Assembly: GCF_900104945.1 (NCBI RefSeq)
Contig: NZ_LT629736.1
Location: 2,686,001 to 2,750,000, forward strand
DNA from: Halopseudomonas xinjiangensis
Lineage (GTDB): Bacteria > Pseudomonadota > Gammaproteobacteria > Pseudomonadales > Pseudomonadaceae
DNA: 64,000 bases
Direction: 5' to 3'
Shown: positions 13,064-21,540 of the stretch, piece by piece
How the letters are laid out: every line of letters starts with the position of its first letter
How positions within the stretch are numbered: position 1 is the stretch's first letter
Translations under genes and position numbers: made by a program
Notes under the pieces: model-generated
Seen by the model: only the letters and a program-made list of their open reading frames with translations
Told to the model about the DNA's origin: nothing
The model's database searches: none

Positions 13064-14467
13064 TCACTTGAACAATTCGGTTACGAAAACGACGATCACT
13101 CCCGCAGGAGCTACATAGCGTAGCAGGCACAGTATCATCGGAAACAGCCACGGATGCTTCAGAGACAACTCCTCGCGCAGCGCATCCCGGCTCAACACCC
13201 AACCGCCGAACAGGCAAAATGACAGCCCTCCGAGCGGCAACAGGATTCGGCTGGTCAGGTAATCGATACTCTCAAAGAAAGTCCGTCCGCCGGAATCTGT
13301 CCAGGCGAACCAGTGCCATCCCGTGTCGTCGGTGACCATGAACCGAGCGTCAGCCAGCACGTTGAATGACAATACCGTCCCCATTCCCACCAGCCAGCAC
13401 AGTGCCGCAATCACCGCTGTCACGCTCGGGCGCGACCAGCCCGATCTTTCGACGCCATAGGCGACAGCAGGCTCCAGCATGGAGATCGCCGAGCTCCAGG
13501 CTGCGATCGCAACCAGCAGAAAGAACAGCAGGCCGAACACCTCGCCCAGCGCAATGTTGCCGAAAGCAATCGGCAAGGTCACGAACATCAGGCCTGGTCC
13601 CGCGCTTGGCTCCAGGCCCGCGGCAAAGACCACTGGAAACAATGCCATCCCGGCGGTCAACGCCACCAGCGTATCGAGCAGGGCCACGGTGATGACCGTC
13701 CTGCCAATCGACGCGTGCCTGGGCATGTAAGCGCCAAATACCATGATCGAACCGACGCCAACGCTCAACGTGAAAAAGGCGTGCCCCATGGCCGCGAGAA
13801 TACCGGCAGGCACCTCCGCAAGGTCGAAGTGGAACAGGAAGCGCACGCCTTCCATGAAATGCCCGGTCGAAAGGCTGTAGCCAAACAGCACGACAAGCAG
13901 CACGAAAAGCATCGGCATCATGATGCGTAGCGCCTTTTCCAGCCCTGCCACGACGCCGCGAGCAATGATCAGCGCGGTTATCAGCATAAACAGGCTGTGC
14001 CAGCCGGCGAGACGCCAAGGATCATCGGTCAGGCTGGAGAAACGAGCTGCCGCACCCTGCCCGGAGATTCCAGCGAACGCGCCCCGACCCATGCCAAGAA
14101 TGTAGTCGAGCGCCCAACCGGCCACCACGCTGTAGAAAGAAAGAATCATCAGCGCCGCGATCATGCCGATCATCGCGGCCCAGGCCCACCGCGGCGAGGC
14201 GTTGGACGCCTGCGCCAGGCTGCGTAGCGAATTGACCGGACTCTGACGCCCGCGTCGACCCAGCACGGTCTCGGCAAGCATGATCGGCGCGCCAATCAGC
14301 GCAATACAGACCAGATAGACCGCGACGAAAGCGCCTCCCCCGTATACACCGGCCATGTATGGGAATTTCCAGATATTCCCCAACCCGACCGCCGAGCCGG
14401 TGGCAGCGAGGATAAATACCCAGCGGCTCGCCCAAACGCCGTGAATCGACTGCTGCTCGTTTGCCAT
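13064..14467 (-). CDS. Sodium-dependent transporter, NSS/SNF family
   Basis: Inner-membrane symporter with the LeuT fold, probably for an amino acid or amine; the substrate cannot be told. 467 residues with about 11-12 hydrophobic segments. The Na+-site region in TM1 is AATGSAVGLGNIWKFPYMAG. ATG 14467 (MANEQQSIHGVW) is preceded by GGAG; the frame is open to 14707 but that part is unrelated and runs into smpB regulatory sequence. It is inserted between ratA and smpB, which are adjacent in P. aeruginosa, so it is a lineage-specific insertion. Confidence 0.9.
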   Translation of the reverse strand: MANEQQSIHGVWASRWVFILAATGSAVGLGNIWKFPYMAGVYGGGAFVAVYLVCIALIGAPIMLAETVLGRRGRQSPVNSLRSLAQASNASPRWAWAAMIGMIAALMILSFYSVVAGWALDYILGMGRGAFAGISGQGAAARFSSLTDDPWRLAGWHSLFMLITALIIARGVVAGLEKALRIMMPMLFVLLVVLFGYSLSTGHFMEGVRFLFHFDLAEVPAGILAAMGHAFFTLSVGVGSIMVFGAYMPRHASIGRTVITVALLDTLVALTAGMALFPVVFAAGLEPSAGPGLMFVTLPIAFGNIALGEVFGLLFFLLVAIAAWSSAISMLEPAVAYGVERSGWSRPSVTAVIAALCWLVGMGTVLSFNVLADARFMVTDDTGWHWFAWTDSGGRTFFESIDYLTSRILLPLGGLSFCLFGGWVLSRDALREELSLKHPWLFPMILCLLRYVAPAGVIVVFVTELFK

Positions 14468-14568
14468 GGCGCCGCTCCGGCTCCCGAAAAAGGCCCGCAT
14501 TGTCCCGCCTTTGGCTGGCTGTCTCAAGTCGCAACGCCACGGCGATAGCGGAACAGGCGGTGGCCCCC

Positions 14569-14574
14569 TATAAT
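14569..14574 (+). promoter_or_regulatory. Candidate -10 element of smpB, very close to the start codon
   Basis: An exact TATAAT ends only 8 bases before the smpB ATG, and no ribosome site precedes that ATG (only CGCCGCC). If used, transcription would start within about 2 bases of the ATG, giving a leaderless message. There is no good -35. Confidence 0.4.
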
Positions 14575-14582
14575 ACGCCGCC

Positions 14583-15065
14583 ATGAGCAAACCAAAGAAG
14601 CAACAGTCCAACAGCGGCACCATTGCGCTGAACAAGCGGGCCAAACACGAATATTTCGTTGAAGACCGATTCGAAGCAGGCCTTGCCCTGACAGGCTGGG
14701 AAGTCAAAAGCCTGCGCGCGGGGAAAGCACAACTGATCGACAGCTACGTCCTGCTCAAGGATGGCGAAGCGTTTCTGTTCGGCGCCCACATCGCACCACT
14801 GCAGACAGTCAGTACGCACGTGGTCGCCGACCCGATCCGCACCCGTAAATTGCTACTCAAGGCACGCGAGCTCGACAAGATCATCGGTGGCGTCCAGCAG
14901 AAGGGCTACAGCTGCGTCCCGCTCGCCTTGTACTGGAAGAAGCATCTGGTCAAATGCGAGATCGCGCTAGTACGCGGCAAGAAGGACTTCGACAAGCGCG
15001 AAACCGAGAAACAGCGTGACTGGGAACGGGAAAAGCAGCGCATCGTGCGGGAAGTCAACCGCTAG
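14583..15065 (+). CDS. smpB: SsrA-binding protein SmpB
   Basis: Binds tmRNA and takes it to stalled ribosomes for trans-translation. 160 residues. The OB-fold core contains [20 protein letters not shown] and the signature [14 protein letters not shown]. The basic C-terminal tail ([20 protein letters not shown]) enters the empty mRNA channel. Its RNA partner ssrA begins 185 bases downstream on the same strand. Confidence 0.98.
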   Translation: MSKPKKQQSNSGTIALNKRAKHEYFVEDRFEAGLALTGWEVKSLRAGKAQLIDSYVLLKDGEAFLFGAHIAPLQTVSTHVVADPIRTRKLLLKARELDKIIGGVQQKGYSCVPLALYWKKHLVKCEIALVRGKKDFDKRETEKQRDWEREKQRIVREVNR

Positions 15066-15156
15066 CTCGACAGGTGGAACTATCTGCTGTCTCAGAGTCG
15101 AATCAATTGATGCGTCATTACTCCTGCGCATCCATCAAGGTTGAAGCTACTTTCCA

Positions 15157-15182
15157 ATGCCCCGCACTGCGGGGTATTTTTT
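15157..15182 (+). terminator. Intrinsic terminator after smpB
   Basis: CCCCGC (15160-15165), loop ACT, GCGGGG (15169-15174), followed by TATTTTTT. It separates smpB from ssrA, so the two are separate transcripts. Confidence 0.85.
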
Positions 15183-15250
15183 GATCAGTAGCCTGTATTA
15201 AATGCCGCATGTGCAGTACAATCTCCATTGCTTTACAGCACCACGGTTTT

Positions 15251-15607
15251 GGGGCCGATTAGGATTCGACGGCGGTTACAAAACTTGAGGGGCATGCCGA
15301 GCTGGTAGCAGAACTCGTAAATTCGCTGCTGCAAACTTATAGTTGCCAACGACGACAACTACGCTCTAGCCGCTTAAGTCGGCTAGCTGACCCTAGGGGA
15401 TGCCTGTAAACCCGAAGATTTGGTCAGTCATATAGAACAGGATCGCCGTGAAGTTTGCTGTAGACGTAGCGGCTAAAACTCATACAGCTCGCTCCAAGCA
15501 CCCTGCCACTCGGGCGGCGCGGAGTTAACTAAGTAGAGATGGCTAAGCATGTAGAACCGAGAGCGGAGGACCGGCGGACGGGGGTTCAAATCCCCCCGGC
15601 TCCACCA
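15251..15607 (+). ncRNA. ssrA: Transfer-messenger RNA (tmRNA)
   Basis: 357 bases. The 5' end GGGGCCGATTAGGATTCGAC and the 3' end TTCAAATCC...GGCTCCACCA form the tRNA-Ala-like domain with an encoded CCA. The tag-reading frame at 15345-15374 encodes ANDDNYALAA followed by TAA (15375-15377), the pseudomonad proteolysis tag. It rescues stalled ribosomes with SmpB, whose gene is immediately upstream. A -10-like TACAAT lies at 15217-15222. The structure is complete. Confidence 0.98.
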
Positions 15608-15611
15608 AATT

Positions 15612-15643
15612 AAAAGAGACGCCCCAGGGCGTCTCTTTTTTTT
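15612..15643 (+). terminator. Intrinsic terminator of ssrA
   Basis: AGAGACGCCC pairs with GGGCGTCTCT around a two-base loop (CA), followed by a run of eight T (15636-15643). Confidence 0.92.
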
Positions 15644-15752
15644 GCTGTTCATTTTGTAGCACGTCATCGCAAGGCGACATCCCCAAGGACGGCCCGGCCT
15701 GGCAGGGCTCGCATTCAACGAGCGCCTGCGCACGGCGAACTTCCAGGCCGGC

Positions 15753-17831
15753 CTAGTCGGAGCGGGCCTCCTCTGCCCCGAGCGATCCGGCATTGCCGTC
15801 ATCGTAGGCCAAAGGCATTCCCTGCTCGGTGACTGCCGCCAGTCTGCGACGTATCATCGGGCCTGACAATCTCGCTGCCTCAACCGATGGGTGGGAGAAC
15901 GCATCGCGATAGAGGATCTCTCCATTGGCCGCGCGATAGTTACAGGTTTGCCCAGGACAGAAGACGTCGATCAGGTCGACGACCACTACGTCGCGCCGTT
16001 GCGCCAGGTCGCGCATGGTCTCGTCAAGCCTGGCCCGCCGCTTCAGCGTTTCAGCGCGGCTCAGGAAAGCACATAGCCGCCCTTCAGGCGCGTACCATTG
16101 CGGCACCACTTCGGCGGGATCGCACCGCGCTTCTCGCGCGAAGGGATTGCCGTGCAGAACCGCCAGCTTCACTCCCCTACCTTGCAGTTCCACAGACAGG
16201 CTTTCGATGCCGGTCTTGAGCTGCGTCAGTCGAGCTTCGGACGTCTCGCTCGGTGCGGCGGGAGAAAACGAAGCTAGGTCGCTAGCGATGAACACCCAGT
16301 CGCCAGGACGCAATCGATCCATCAGACCCGGCGCGACAACCTGCCAGTAATAGTCGTTCGCCTCGCTCCATTCACCGGTGTTCGGGACCTCCCGAACAGG
16401 CGATGCACCCCATGAGGAGGTGATGGTGACAGCGAAACCATCTTCAGTTACCAGCTGATCGAACGCGGCAACCAGCGACGCAGCGAATGAATTACCAAGC
16501 ACCAGCATGCGTGTCTCGGCAGTGTCGAAATCGCCAAGGGTGCAGTCCGCCAGCGGGATCACCTTGCCAACTTCTGTGTCGTCGGCGAGCACACAGGGCT
16601 CGCCTTTCCAGCGATACCGCGCGTCTGGCAGGACGTATTCGTGCACCAGCGATTCAACACCGATAGCCGCCATGTTCGGCCTGTCCCCGGCATAAAGACG
16701 ACCGTTCATCGGCCAGGCAATAAACGCCACGAGCGCCGAAGCGATACAGGCACTGCTCATGCCATAGCCGATCGAGACCAGCCGATGCTTCGACCAGGTA
16801 GCCTTTCGCAGCGGCGTTTCAATGTAGTGGTAGGAAAGCACAGCCAGCAATAACATCAATCCGATCTGCGCCGGCGCAGTCCAGGCGCTGATCCCGACCG
16901 TCCAGCGACTCAACGACAACACTGACCAGTGCCATAGGTAGAGCGAATACGAGATCAGACCGATGTAGACGACGGCACGATTGCACAGCAGGCGGGAGCT
17001 TGCGCTACTCGCATTGGTAGAACACAGGATGAACAGGCTGCACAGCGCAACGACCAGCACGGTCGCAACGGCAGCGTTCTCCTGTGCCAGCCACAGCGAC
17101 GCGACCAGCATTACCAGAAGCGGCGTGGCCAGACCGGCAATCCGCCGAGTGTCGACGCGCGTAGACAGAACGAATATCAGGGAGCCGGCCGCCAGCTCCC
17201 AGAAGCGGGTCGGGGTGAAGAAATAAAAGGAATGCTTGCCGATATGGTTCCAGTAGATGAACCCCGCTAGCGATATTAGCGAGATAAGCCCCAGCGTGGT
17301 AACGAACGCCCTGACACCAGGCGTCTTGCGACCGAAACCAGTCAACCAGATGATGAACGGAAACAGTAGATAAAACTGTTCTTCGACGCCCAGCGACCAG
17401 GTATGCGTGAACGCATTCAGATGCGCCGCCCCGCCGAAGTAATCGGTCGCCTTGATCTGCAAGTAAATGTTGGATAGCCCGAACAGCGACATCAGGCCAG
17501 TCTTCAGCGACTGCGAGGGGTCAGGGTTGAATAACGACAGGAGTACTCCGGTCACCAGCACGAAAACCAGCAGGGCCGGGACCAGCCGCTTGACACGCCG
17601 GACATAAAAATCCCCAAGCAAGTCGCCAAGGCTGCTATAACGGCGGTAATAGAGTGACTGGGTTATGACAAAACCGGAGATAACGAAAAACACGTCTACG
17701 CCGAGATAGCCGCTCGGCAGCAACTCGCTGTTGAAGTGATTGATGATGACTGCGACGACGGCAAGCGCCCTTAAACCATCAATTTCCCTGCGATACACCG
17801 GTTGCCCGGCATGGTGAAAGGTAGGTTGCAT
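15753..17831 (-). CDS. Membrane acyltransferase (family 3) with C-terminal SGNH domain
   Basis: Predicted O-acyltransferase that acetylates surface polysaccharide, lipopolysaccharide or peptidoglycan. 692 residues. The N-terminal acyltransferase-3 domain (residues ~12-370, about ten membrane helices) contains YRREIDGLRALAVVAVIINH, GVDVFFVISGFVI and HTWSLGVEEQFYLLFP. The C-terminal periplasmic SGNH-type domain has the serine block LVLGNSFAASL (about residue 445) and the catalytic-dyad block DAFSHPS (about residue 647). It is transcribed toward ssrA, away from the EPS locus. A role in decorating that EPS is plausible from position only. Confidence 0.9.
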   Translation of the reverse strand: MQPTFHHAGQPVYRREIDGLRALAVVAVIINHFNSELLPSGYLGVDVFFVISGFVITQSLYYRRYSSLGDLLGDFYVRRVKRLVPALLVFVLVTGVLLSLFNPDPSQSLKTGLMSLFGLSNIYLQIKATDYFGGAAHLNAFTHTWSLGVEEQFYLLFPFIIWLTGFGRKTPGVRAFVTTLGLISLISLAGFIYWNHIGKHSFYFFTPTRFWELAAGSLIFVLSTRVDTRRIAGLATPLLVMLVASLWLAQENAAVATVLVVALCSLFILCSTNASSASSRLLCNRAVVYIGLISYSLYLWHWSVLSLSRWTVGISAWTAPAQIGLMLLLAVLSYHYIETPLRKATWSKHRLVSIGYGMSSACIASALVAFIAWPMNGRLYAGDRPNMAAIGVESLVHEYVLPDARYRWKGEPCVLADDTEVGKVIPLADCTLGDFDTAETRMLVLGNSFAASLVAAFDQLVTEDGFAVTITSSWGASPVREVPNTGEWSEANDYYWQVVAPGLMDRLRPGDWVFIASDLASFSPAAPSETSEARLTQLKTGIESLSVELQGRGVKLAVLHGNPFAREARCDPAEVVPQWYAPEGRLCAFLSRAETLKRRARLDETMRDLAQRRDVVVVDLIDVFCPGQTCNYRAANGEILYRDAFSHPSVEAARLSGPMIRRRLAAVTEQGMPLAYDDGNAGSLGAEEARSD

Positions 17832-18337
17832 AGTCCAGACCTGTAACCATGGGACGCACGAAAGCCCATCCGGCAGACGGGTGCCGGTGGCGGCGCGTCC
17901 GAAAATTTATTGTTTGAGGATCGACTGCATTAGCTGCACGTCGATGGCGCCAGCTTCGGAGCCCAGGGACGAGCGTAGTTCAAATTCGTGGCCTTACAAG
18001 CCTTTAGCCAGCACCCGAAGGACAGGAAGCGGCCGGGGAAGTTCCGCGGCACGCCCTGAGTGTCGGCACTGCCCGGCTTGGAAACGCGCGCAAGGCCTAT
18101 CCCAGACACGCCGCCCGCCTCGCCGCGACTCGAGCGATTGTGCCGGCCTTTTGTGCTTCGCGTCATGTTACGCGCGATTCGGTCGGAACCCTGATCTATG
18201 GCAGGGAACTCTCACCCCCGCGGCGGGTCTAGTTGTCGTAACAGTCGTCAATTGATAGCAATATAATATTTCAGCTGACGTCTCTAACAGCATCAGGAAC
18301 CTGTTCGGCGGTATGTACCTCAAGGCTAGGAGGGCTT
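17832..18337. other. 506-base gene-free region before rfaH, with a candidate promoter
   Basis: No convincing gene is present. The part near rfaH turns AT-rich and contains an exact TATAAT at 18262-18267, about 70 bases before rfaH, without a good -35 at the expected distance. This suggests activator-dependent transcription. AGGAGGG (18329-18335) is the rfaH ribosome site. The 5' part must also hold the promoter of the divergent acyltransferase. Confidence 0.5.
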
Positions 18338-18841
18338 ATGAACAATCAGATGGAGTTGATGGATGCCGCCTGGTATTTGCTTCAGTGCAAACCTCGCCAG
18401 GATGCTCGCGCCAACGAGCACCTTAACCGCCAGGGTTTTGAATGCTTTCATCCGACCATGCAAACGGAGTCAATCCGAGGTGGGAAGATGACCACGCATT
18501 CACAAGCCTTGTTTCCGGGTTATCTGTTCATCCGTATCCCAGCTACAGCCAACTGGACCACGCTGCATTCCACGCGTGGCGTTTCGCGTGTAGTGGGCTT
18601 CGCCGGCCAGCCATGCAAGGTAGCAGACCATCTGATCGAACATCTGCGGCGCCGGTGCGAGTCGATCGGCACGCAGGTACGGTTCAGCCCGGGCGACACG
18701 GTGCATATCAAGGTTGGTCCGTATGCCGAACTGGACGCCATTTTCGTGGCAATGGATGGCGAAGAACGGGTAATGCTGTTGTTAAACGTACTGAACCGGC
18801 AACAGCCGGTGCGGGTGCCTCTCACTCACTGCCGGGCCTAG
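18338..18841 (+). CDS. rfaH: Transcription antiterminator RfaH (specialised NusG paralogue)
   Basis: 167 residues. The NGN domain (residues ~11-100) starts AWYLLQCKPRQDARANEHLN and includes FPGYLFIRI and TRGVSRVVGF, the last matching the TRGVS segment of E. coli RfaH rather than NusG. The C-terminal KOW part includes GDTVHIKVGPYAELDAIF and LLLNVLNRQQPVRVP, again the RfaH form. RfaH proteins bind RNA polymerase paused at an ops element and suppress pausing and Rho termination in long envelope operons. An exact ops sequence lies 138 bases downstream of its stop, before the EPS genes, so its target is evident. Ribosome site AGGAGGG. Confidence 0.93.
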   Translation: MNNQMELMDAAWYLLQCKPRQDARANEHLNRQGFECFHPTMQTESIRGGKMTTHSQALFPGYLFIRIPATANWTTLHSTRGVSRVVGFAGQPCKVADHLIEHLRRRCESIGTQVRFSPGDTVHIKVGPYAELDAIFVAMDGEERVMLLLNVLNRQQPVRVPLTHCRA

Positions 18842-18952
18842 GCATGAATGTTGCAGATAGTCATCTCAGCTTCACCAACGCCCTACAGAGTGGAAGAGCG
18901 CATCCTGTTCAAGAACCGTGCAGTAGTGGACAAGGTCGACACAATGTATCTG

Positions 18953-18990
18953 CAACCTTCTTGGGGAGCTATCCCCGGGGCGGTAGCGTG
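18953..18990 (+). promoter_or_regulatory. JUMPstart-like leader with exact ops element (RfaH recruitment)
   Basis: GGCGGTAGCGTG at 18979-18990 is identical to the E. coli ops sequence. Just upstream, CTTGGGGAGCT (18960-18970 region) resembles the CTTTGGGAGCT half of the classical JUMPstart element, at the normal distance. The element lies in untranslated leader, 133 bases before the first EPS gene and downstream of rfaH. No other exact copy was found in the window on either strand. Confidence 0.88.
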
Positions 18991-19123
18991 CCTGGACAGT
19001 CGAGTTTCCTATTGCACCAATATGATGCTAAACCTAGGTTGACGTGCCGGACGAGGGCGAATGCCCTACCAGAACGACTGACTGCTTCGGCAGGGTTCGG
19101 CTTCAACAAGGAGATAGTTGAAC

Positions 19124-19597
19124 ATGCGTAGAACATTGATTGCATCCTCCATCAGCCTGGCCCTTGCGGCTTTTTCCGTTACTTCTGTCCAGGCGGCCTC
19201 CAGCGATGCTGGCAACTGTCAGGCTTCCATCGAACAGCAGATGGGCGCCGCGACCGATGAAGCAGCCGTCAGCCTAGCCGTCCGCCAGCAGATCACCGAG
19301 TGCACGCAGCCCGCGCCCGACGTAGTGACCCGCGCCATTCAGTCTCGCCCCGATCAGGCAGTTGTCATCGTTCGGGCGGCAGTCGAGGCGGCACCGGACC
19401 AGCTCCACGCCATTGTCGAGGCAGCGATCGCCGCTGCGCCAGACCAGGCGGAACTGATCGTAAGCGCCGTTACAGACGCAATGCCGACGGCTGCCGGCTC
19501 GACCGGTGACTCCCCGACACCCAGGAAACCCGACAGCCTGCCTTCTGGCGGATCCGGTGGTGGCGCAGGCGGTGGAACCACCGCCAGCTCCAGCTGA
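19124..19597 (+). CDS. Secreted repeat protein at the head of the EPS operon, function unknown
   Basis: 157 residues with a signal peptide (MRRTLIASSISLALAAFSVT, cleavage near VQAA). The middle carries three tandem ~15-residue units beginning PDQ: PDQAVVIVRAAVEAA, PDQLHAIVEAAIAAA, PDQAELIVSAVTDAM. Each is a predicted amphipathic helix, so this is a small helical repeat. Two cysteines (NCQ, ECT) before the repeats may form a disulphide. The C-terminal ~45 residues are Pro/Gly/Ser-rich and disordered. ATG 19124 is preceded by AAGGAGAT. It is the first gene after the ops leader. No catalytic function is visible; a structural or EPS-associated periplasmic role is inferred. Confidence 0.8.
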   Translation: MRRTLIASSISLALAAFSVTSVQAASSDAGNCQASIEQQMGAATDEAAVSLAVRQQITECTQPAPDVVTRAIQSRPDQAVVIVRAAVEAAPDQLHAIVEAAIAAAPDQAELIVSAVTDAMPTAAGSTGDSPTPRKPDSLPSGGSGGGAGGGTTASSS

Positions 19598-19654
19598 TAC
19601 GTACGTAGTCAGCACTCCAACAAACCTATCGAAGCGATAAGGAATTCTGCAAAT

Positions 19655-20845
19655 ATGAAGTATTCCAAGTTACTGGCTGCATCACTTGTCAGCTCCGTAT
19701 CTGCCTATGCCGTGGCAGACGAGCCGCGCAGCATCTACCTGCGCGGCTTCGAACTCACCCCGACGCTCCTGGTTGGTGAAAGCTATGACGACAACTACCG
19801 GGGCCTTGATCAGGACGAGCGCGCATCGTGGATTACCAGCATCGAGCCAAGCCTGTTGCTGTCGGCAGAGACGCGTAACGCCGGGTACCAGCTGCGCTAC
19901 ACGCTGAGCTCCGACATCTATCATGACGATTCGGATGCGACCAACACCGACCATATCCTGGCGCTGAAAAGCATCATGGAGCTGACGTCACGCCATCGCG
20001 TGAACTGGAATCTCGGCTACAGCCGCATCGAGAACACGATCAACGACGATCGCACGGTGACCGACACCGGCGGGGTCGAGGAGCTGCTCGAGCGTCGCTT
20101 CCAGAACGAACGGTATGACCGCGCCGTTGCCGGTGTTGGCTATACCTTCGGCGCACGCACCGCGCCGAACCAGTTGGAGTTCGGCGCCGAGTACCAGCGT
20201 CTGCGCTACCGCGACGACTTCAACGAAGACCAGGATCGCGACACTGTGGCGCTGGGCACCACATGGTTTCATCGTCTCGGCGCGCGCACCCGTACGCTAG
20301 TCGAACTGCGCCATGCCGACCACAGCTACGAGCAGAGCACATCGCTCCGCGATAGCACCAACCTGGCGGCACTGGTCGGCGCCACCTGGGAAGCGACAGC
20401 CAAGACCACCGGCACACTCAAGGCCGGTGCCGAGCGCAAGGACTTCGATAGCGATACCCGTAGCGACTACACCAGTCCTATGTGGGAAGCCGGCATCGTC
20501 TGGGCTCCGCGGACCTACTCCAAATTCGACCTCACCTCTCGCCGCGCCTTTGACGAAGGCGATGATGGCGCGAGCACCGTGCAGGACATCAGCACCGTGC
20601 TGAACTGGACCCACGAATGGAACCCGTGGATTAGTTCCGAACTCGAATACCGCATGGCTGACCGCGAGTACAAGGCGACAGAGCGCGAAGATGACCTTCA
20701 ATCGTACGGCATTGCGTTGACTTATTCGCCGGACCGTTGGATCGATTTCACGCTGGGTTACCGCTTCGTGGAGAATGATTCCAACCTCTCCATCGCAAGC
20801 TATGACCGCAACGTCTACATGCTGACCGTCGACATGAGCCTGTAA
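19655..20845 (+). CDS. Outer-membrane beta-barrel protein of the EPS locus
   Basis: 396 residues, signal peptide ending about YAVA|DEPRS. Alternating polar/hydrophobic strands with aromatic residues (e.g. GYQLRYTLSSDIYH, FDLTSRRAFDEGDD, WIDFTLGYRFVEND) run to the C-terminus LTVDMSL, the pattern of a large outer-membrane barrel of the BBP2/EpsL type found in EPS clusters. It probably forms or supports the outer-membrane exit for the polymer. This matters here because the neighbouring Wza is too short to make its own barrel. The exact family assignment is uncertain. Confidence 0.75.
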   Translation: MKYSKLLAASLVSSVSAYAVADEPRSIYLRGFELTPTLLVGESYDDNYRGLDQDERASWITSIEPSLLLSAETRNAGYQLRYTLSSDIYHDDSDATNTDHILALKSIMELTSRHRVNWNLGYSRIENTINDDRTVTDTGGVEELLERRFQNERYDRAVAGVGYTFGARTAPNQLEFGAEYQRLRYRDDFNEDQDRDTVALGTTWFHRLGARTRTLVELRHADHSYEQSTSLRDSTNLAALVGATWEATAKTTGTLKAGAERKDFDSDTRSDYTSPMWEAGIVWAPRTYSKFDLTSRRAFDEGDDGASTVQDISTVLNWTHEWNPWISSELEYRMADREYKATEREDDLQSYGIALTYSPDRWIDFTLGYRFVENDSNLSIASYDRNVYMLTVDMSL

Positions 20846-20887
20846 CGCGCAAGCGAAGCAAGGTACTTACACCCAGACCGCCCGACA

Positions 20888-20912
20888 GCTGCCGGACCTA
20901 CCGGCCGGCAGC
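20888..20912 (+). repeat. GC-rich hairpin between barrel gene and wza
   Basis: GCTGCCGG (20888-20895) pairs with CCGGCAGC (20905-20912). A second small stem (GCCGCC/GGCGG, about 20919-20932) follows. There is no T tract. It is likely an mRNA processing or stability element within the operon. Confidence 0.4.
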
Positions 20913-20968
20913 GCCGGAGCCGCCAATGGCGGACTCCACGGGCAATTAGATAAAGGAGAGAAAAAGGT

Positions 20969-21538
20969 ATGTCGATCCAACCTATTCTCAAATTCTTTTC
21001 CCTGGTCTTTCTGCTAGGTCTGACCTTGCAGGCTAGCGCACAGAGCCCGCAGCCGCAGGTCGGCGCAGTGTCCAAGGGGTCATACGAGCTGAGCTCGGGT
21101 GACGTACTACGCATCAGTGTTTACGGGGAACCGGACCTGAGCTTCGAAGAGATTCGTCTCAACGATGCCGGCACGTTTTCCTATCCGTTTCTCGGTGAAG
21201 TGAATGCCGCCGGCAAGACTCCGCGTCAGGTCGAGCAGGAGATCACCGAGGAACTCAAGAACGGCTATCTTCGCGACCCCCGGGTGTCGATCAGCGTGAT
21301 CAACTATCGGGAGTTTTACATCAGCGGCGAGGTCAAACAGCCCGGCGGTTATCCATACCAGCCCGGCCTGACGCTTGATCGCGCTATCGCGCTGGCCGGA
21401 GGCCTGACCGAGCGAGCATCGACCCGACGCATCACCATCGTTCGTGGCTCGAGTGAGAGCCGTGAATCGGAGCGTGCGACGCTCAGCACCCTGGTCAAGC
21501 CAGGCGACACCATCACTATCGACCAAGGATTCTTCTGA
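20969..21538 (+). CDS. Wza-type polysaccharide export protein (short, non-lipoprotein form)
   Basis: 189 residues. A signal peptide (cleavage probably LQASA|QSPQ) is followed by the Poly_export domain (YELSSGDVLRISVYGEPDLS, residues ~31-110) and one SLBB domain (FYISGEVKQPGGYPYQPGLT, residues ~113-185). No lipobox cysteine and no C-terminal membrane helix are present, unlike the 379-residue E. coli Wza, so this is the short GumB/EpsE-like class that needs a partner outer-membrane protein. Ribosome site AAAGGAGAG. It ends 2 bases before wzc, so they are translationally coupled. Confidence 0.92.
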   Translation: MSIQPILKFFSLVFLLGLTLQASAQSPQPQVGAVSKGSYELSSGDVLRISVYGEPDLSFEEIRLNDAGTFSYPFLGEVNAAGKTPRQVEQEITEELKNGYLRDPRVSISVINYREFYISGEVKQPGGYPYQPGLTLDRAIALAGGLTERASTRRITIVRGSSESRESERATLSTLVKPGDTITIDQGFF

Positions 21539-21540
21539 GC

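Noticed and set aside
15473..15802. Minus-strand open frame overlapping ssrA and its terminator
   Set aside because: It crosses a certain RNA gene in antisense and has no homology I recognise.
15600..18337. Integrative element attached at the ssrA 3' end
   Set aside because: No integrase, no direct repeat of the tmRNA 3' end and no mobility gene was found up to 41 kb.
18848..19042. 64-codon open frame in the ops leader
   Set aside because: It has no ribosome site and no resemblance to a leader peptide with regulatory codons, and it would run through the ops element. Treated as untranslated leader.
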